From positions 1 to 5,827 of the forward strand of contig JAEWIL010000061.1 in the NCBI GenBank assembly GCA_023387085.1: a stretch of DNA of 5,827 nucleotides, in the 5' to 3' direction. This document shows positions 5,551-5,827 of the stretch, piece after piece (positions within the stretch are counted from its first letter, which is position 1; each line of letters starts with the position of its first letter). Below the pieces are notes generated by a model that did no database searches, was not told where the DNA came from, and was given only the letters and a program-made list of their open reading frames with translations. The stretch comes from Pseudomonadota bacterium. Lineage in GTDB: Bacteria > Pseudomonadota > Alphaproteobacteria > Sphingomonadales > Sphingomonadaceae. A program made the translations under genes and the position numbers.

Positions 5551-5827
5551 CTACAGATCCAGGCCCAGAGCCAGAAAGGTGTGAAAACCTGCTTTTCCTC
5601 GGTCGCCGCCGAGGCTCGGCCCGCCCGAAGCCAAGAGCCGCCACGGCCCGCGCAATCGATAGATCACGCCAAGGCCAAGGTTTGTGACCGCTTGCCCTCC
5701 CACCGTGTCGGCGCCCTGCAGGTCGGCTTCGACTCCGATCACCAGACGCTCATCCAACTGGCGGGTAATCGCCGCACCGCCCTCCCAATAATCGCGATTG
5801 CCCAAGCCCGGATTGATCGCATATCCC
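5551..5827 (-). CDS. Probable outer-membrane beta-barrel protein, C-terminal part
   Basis: The frame is open to the window edge, and 91 residues plus a TAG stop are visible; the start lies outside. A TTG at 5805 is not a credible start because the frame continues upstream as GYAINPG. The sequence alternates polar and hydrophobic residues in strands: RLVIGVEADL, TNLGLGVIYRL, WRLLASGGPSL and the final FHTFLALGLDL. Gly- and Asp-rich turns lie between them, the pattern of a transmembrane beta-barrel. The protein ends in Leu, not the classical terminal Phe, which some small barrels and transporter-like (PF13557-type) proteins tolerate. The likely location is the outer membrane, with function unknown. 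A link to the downstream anchored protein is suggested only by orientation and the 83-bp gap. Confidence 0.65.
   Translation of the reverse strand, partial: GYAINPGLGNRDYWEGGAAITRQLDERLVIGVEADLQGADTVGGQAVTNLGLGVIYRLRGPWRLLASGGPSLGGDRGKAGFHTFLALGLDL

Noticed and set aside
5468..5644. Upstream ATG start at 5644 for the anchored protein
   Set aside because: It would overlap the barrel gene by 94 bp and push the membrane segment to residue 75. ATG 5467 has a good ribosome site.

Overview
This is a GC-rich, tightly packed bacterial window. It most likely comes from an alphaproteobacterium, with a sphingomonad as best guess. That guess rests on base composition, frequent GTG starts and the character of the envelope genes; it is inference, not proof. 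No tRNA, rRNA, CRISPR array, insertion sequence or phage gene was seen.

Layout: (1) Bases 2-787 (+) hold the 3' part of a DUF2334-type polysaccharide deacetylase. It runs tail-to-tail into, and overlaps by 40 bp, the last gene of a minus-strand operon. (2) That operon is transcribed from 3362 down to 748. Its order is a polytopic membrane protein that may be flippase-like, a secreted DUF2141-like protein, and a GT4 glycosyltransferase. Spacing is a 4-bp GTGA overlap followed by a 3-bp gap. (3) Bases 3363-3547 form a divergent intergenic region rich in inverted repeats. (4) Bases 3548-4696 (+) encode a second, different GT4 glycosyltransferase. (5) Bases 4706-5467 (-) encode an unrecognised membrane-anchored protein, convergent with the second glycosyltransferase across only 9 bp and a GC-rich hairpin. 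(6) Bases 5551-5827 (-) are the C-terminal end of a probable outer-membrane beta-barrel protein that continues beyond the window.

Together the first five genes look like part of a locus that builds or modifies a surface glycan or glycolipid. Two retaining-type GT4 enzymes would add sugars in the cytoplasm, a deacetylase would trim N-acetyl (or other acyl) groups, and a multispanning protein would act in the membrane on a lipid or lipid-linked substrate. The DUF2141-like protein would be exported. The substrate cannot be read from the sequence. The last two genes are envelope proteins whose link to this pathway is only positional.

The most unusual signals are the cluster of dyads in the divergent promoter region, an 8-bp complement to the Shine-Dalgarno site upstream of the unrecognised gene, and the very compact convergent gene ends.
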